The notes beneath the pieces are model-generated. The model was not told where the DNA came from and made no database searches. It worked only from the letters and a program-made list of their open reading frames with translations. A stretch of DNA of 64,000 nt from Kaistella yonginensis (GTDB lineage Bacteria > Bacteroidota > Bacteroidia > Flavobacteriales > Weeksellaceae), in the NCBI RefSeq assembly GCF_030409525.1, contig NZ_JAUFQB010000017.1, forward strand, positions 1 to 64,000, read 5' to 3'. Both the position numbers and the translations under genes were made by a program. Within the stretch, counting starts at the first letter, position 1, and each line of letters begins with the position of its first letter. This document shows, piece by piece, positions 62,174 to 64,000 of this stretch.

Positions 62174-63652
62174 TTACAGTTCCTTTCTCAACCGAGCTAC
62201 GGGAATATTCAATTGTTCACGATATTTCGCAATGGTACGGCGGGCAATATTGTAGCCTTTCTCTTTCAGTAATCCAACCAATGCATCGTCGGTATAGGGT
62301 TTTCTTTTATTTTCACCATCGATAATATCCATCAAATGGGTTTTAATTTCCTTGGTAGAAACTTCTTCGCCATCATCGTTGGTCAAGGAATCAGAGAAGA
62401 GACTTTTTAGATAGACAATGCCATTTGGGGTATCCGCATATTTGCTTTTCACCACGCGTGAAATTGTAGAAATATCAAACCCAGTAATATCAGCAACATC
62501 CTTTAGAATCATCGGTTTTAATGATTTATCATCTGCGGTAATGAAATATTCTTTCTGCAATTGAACAATCGCAGAAATCGTTTGCAGTAGCGTATTTTGC
62601 CGTTGGTTAATCGCATCGATATACCATTTTGCTGCATCTAATTTTTGTTTGATAAAAAGAGCCGCCTGTTTGTGTTCCGCCGATTTTTTGTCGTGAGAAT
62701 AAGTGGTTAAAATATCTTTATATTCATCTGAAACCCGCAATGAAGGAGCATTTTTACTGTTTAATGAAGGAATCACTTCAACCCCTTTGGCACCATTATC
62801 TTTTACGGTAATTAAAAAATCAGGGATAATTTCATTATTAATGGTAATGGTCTGTGTATCATAATTACCACCTACCCTAGGGGATAGTTTTGAAATCACT
62901 TCCAAAGCATCTTTTAAATCTTCTTCCTCGATATCATATTTCTGAATAATCTTATTGTAATGCTTATTGGTCAAAGCATCAAACTGATTTCTCAATATAT
63001 TTGCTGCGAGACTTACGGCTTTATCAGCACTTACTTTTTTCTCGATTTGTAATAAAAGACACTCTTGTAAGCCCCGGGCACCAACGCCAGACGGATCTAA
63101 TTTTTGCACATAATTTTCTAAGATTTCAGTCACCCGGTCTGGTGTAGTAATCAATCCTTGGGAAAAAGCCAAATCATCAACCAATTGCTTCACCTCTCGT
63201 CGAAGATAACCATCATTATCAAGGTTTCCGATAATATATTCTGCAATTTTCAAATCATCGCCCTCTATATTTGCCAAACGAATCTGCTCTAAAAGATAAT
63301 CATACAAAGACTCACCTTCGGTCAAAAGCGCCTGATTATCATACTCCTCATCATCGGCAGAATAATTATTTGCAGAAGATTTGTATGCAGGTTCATCATC
63401 GAAAATATAATCATTTACATCAAAATCGGTGTCGATACTTTCATTGCCTTCGTCTTCAAATTTTTCGTCAAGAGCGGCGTAATCTTCCTCTTTATTGTCC
63501 TCTTGCACTTTTTCTAAAGCAGGATTTTCTTCGAGTTCGCGCTCTAATTCTTCTTCAAACTCTAGGGTATGAAGTTGAATCAATTTCATCAATTGAATTT
63601 GTTGCGGGGCCAATTTCTGGCCGAGTCTCATTTGAAGGTTTTGTTTTAACAT
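62174..63652 (-). CDS. rpoN: RNA polymerase sigma-54 factor
   Basis: 492 residues. Region I (MLKQNLQMRLGQKLAPQQIQ shortened to LKQNLQMRLGQKL and QIQLMKLIQL) is Gln/Leu-rich; an acidic region II (about 55-110) follows; the core-binding and HTH regions are in the middle; the RpoN box is ARRTIAKYREQL near the C-terminus with PVARLRKEL. It directs enhancer-dependent transcription with AAA+ activators. Standalone gene between the ECF pair and asnS. Confidence 0.95.
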   Translation of the reverse strand: MLKQNLQMRLGQKLAPQQIQLMKLIQLHTLEFEEELERELEENPALEKVQEDNKEEDYAALDEKFEDEGNESIDTDFDVNDYIFDDEPAYKSSANNYSADDEEYDNQALLTEGESLYDYLLEQIRLANIEGDDLKIAEYIIGNLDNDGYLRREVKQLVDDLAFSQGLITTPDRVTEILENYVQKLDPSGVGARGLQECLLLQIEKKVSADKAVSLAANILRNQFDALTNKHYNKIIQKYDIEEEDLKDALEVISKLSPRVGGNYDTQTITINNEIIPDFLITVKDNGAKGVEVIPSLNSKNAPSLRVSDEYKDILTTYSHDKKSAEHKQAALFIKQKLDAAKWYIDAINQRQNTLLQTISAIVQLQKEYFITADDKSLKPMILKDVADITGFDISTISRVVKSKYADTPNGIVYLKSLFSDSLTNDDGEEVSTKEIKTHLMDIIDGENKRKPYTDDALVGLLKEKGYNIARRTIAKYREQLNIPVARLRKEL

Positions 63653-63728
63653 ATTATGATGTTATTTCTCTTTTTTTAGGTTTAAATTAGTTCACATTGA
63701 ACCATAAACTTACTGATAATATTTTAGA

Positions 63729-64000
63729 TTAGAACTCAGCGTTATGCGGTGTTCTTGGGAAAGGGATTACGTCTCTGATGTTCGTCATGCCTGTAACAAA
63801 AAGAATCAATCGCTCTAAGCCAAGTCCAAAACCGGCGTGCGGAACAGAACCGAATTTTCGCGTATCCAAATACCACCATAATTCTTCTTCATCAACATTC
63901 ATGTCTTTCATTTTCGCTTTTAAAATGTCGAATTTATCCTCTCTTTGTGATCCACCGATGATTTCACCAATTCCTGGGAATAAAACATCCATGGCGGCAA
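63729..64000 (-). CDS. asnS: Asparagine--tRNA ligase (3' part, runs off the window)
   Basis: The C-terminal 90 residues of a class II aminoacyl-tRNA synthetase: [18 protein letters not shown] and motif 3 [14 protein letters not shown] (ATP-binding Arg), ending [16 protein letters not shown], the typical AsnRS end. The Asn rather than Asp identity rests on [10 protein letters not shown] and [11 protein letters not shown]. It charges tRNA-Asn. The upstream part lies outside the window; the open frame continues to base 64000. Confidence 0.9.
   Translation of the reverse strand, partial: AAMDVLFPGIGEIIGGSQREDKFDILKAKMKDMNVDEEELWWYLDTRKFGSVPHAGFGLGLERLILFVTGMTNIRDVIPFPRTPHNAEF

Overview
The window is AT-rich DNA from a Bacteroidota chromosome, class Flavobacteriia, most like Weeksellaceae (Chryseobacterium/Kaistella type). 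The evidence is four loci encoding type IX secretion (T9SS type A) cargo with YPNP C-terminal domains, promoter boxes fitting the Bacteroidota TAnnTTTG consensus, starts without Shine-Dalgarno sequences, a tyrosine catabolic operon, M13 peptidases, a GIN-domain protein and a ligase-associated repair cassette. No rRNA, tRNA, CRISPR, transposase or prophage gene was seen; this is core chromosome with a few decayed genes and short intergenic repeats.

Region 1 (1-11.5 kb): a truncated Lrp/AsnC regulator diverges from a methionine gamma-lyase-family gene. Then come an esterase, purE, a YhiN-like flavoprotein, a CYTH protein, an EamA transporter, a BtuF-like protein, mgtE (start reassigned to TTG), a lipoprotein, a Nudix hydrolase, a PlsC acyltransferase, a second lipoprotein and a Mur-ligase-like orphan. 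Region 2 (11.6-18.2 kb): a same-strand tyrosine catabolism series, hmgA, a CoA-transferase, hppD, a small exported protein, fahA and a flavin reductase. Maleylacetoacetate isomerase is absent.

Region 3 (18.4-29.4 kb): three T9SS cargo loci, one frameshifted at a perfect 31-bp palindrome, then terC, an alpha/beta hydrolase, tandem M13 metallopeptidases and a GIN-domain protein. Region 4 (29.6-35.3 kb): the tight MBL exonuclease - ATP-dependent ligase - Lhr-like helicase - PdeM cassette, with 4-bp ATGA overlaps. Region 5 (35.3-44.6 kb): cinA, a lipocalin, oxidoreductases, dps, another T9SS protein, a dienelactone-hydrolase-like lipoprotein, lipA, an ECF sigma factor and a small hypothetical gene.

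Region 6 (44.7-52.0 kb): a cbb3-type oxidase operon behind an Rrf2 regulator, then nrdA and nrdB separated by a 0.58-kb repeat and hairpin-rich spacer. Region 7 (52.4-57.3 kb): a MacAB-like efflux system (ATPase, two permeases, HlyD adaptor). Region 8 (57.3-64 kb): a membrane protein, an HD hydrolase, a lipoprotein, lptB with an unusual C-terminal extension, an ECF sigma factor overlapping a membrane-protein gene, rpoN and the 3' end of asnS.

Two intergenic repeat families were recognised by eye: one of about 85-90 bp (three copies) and one of about 50-75 bp with a variable hairpin (two copies). Starts of several genes were moved inward because the longer reading frames begin at TTG/GTG or would lie upstream of a recognisable promoter box.
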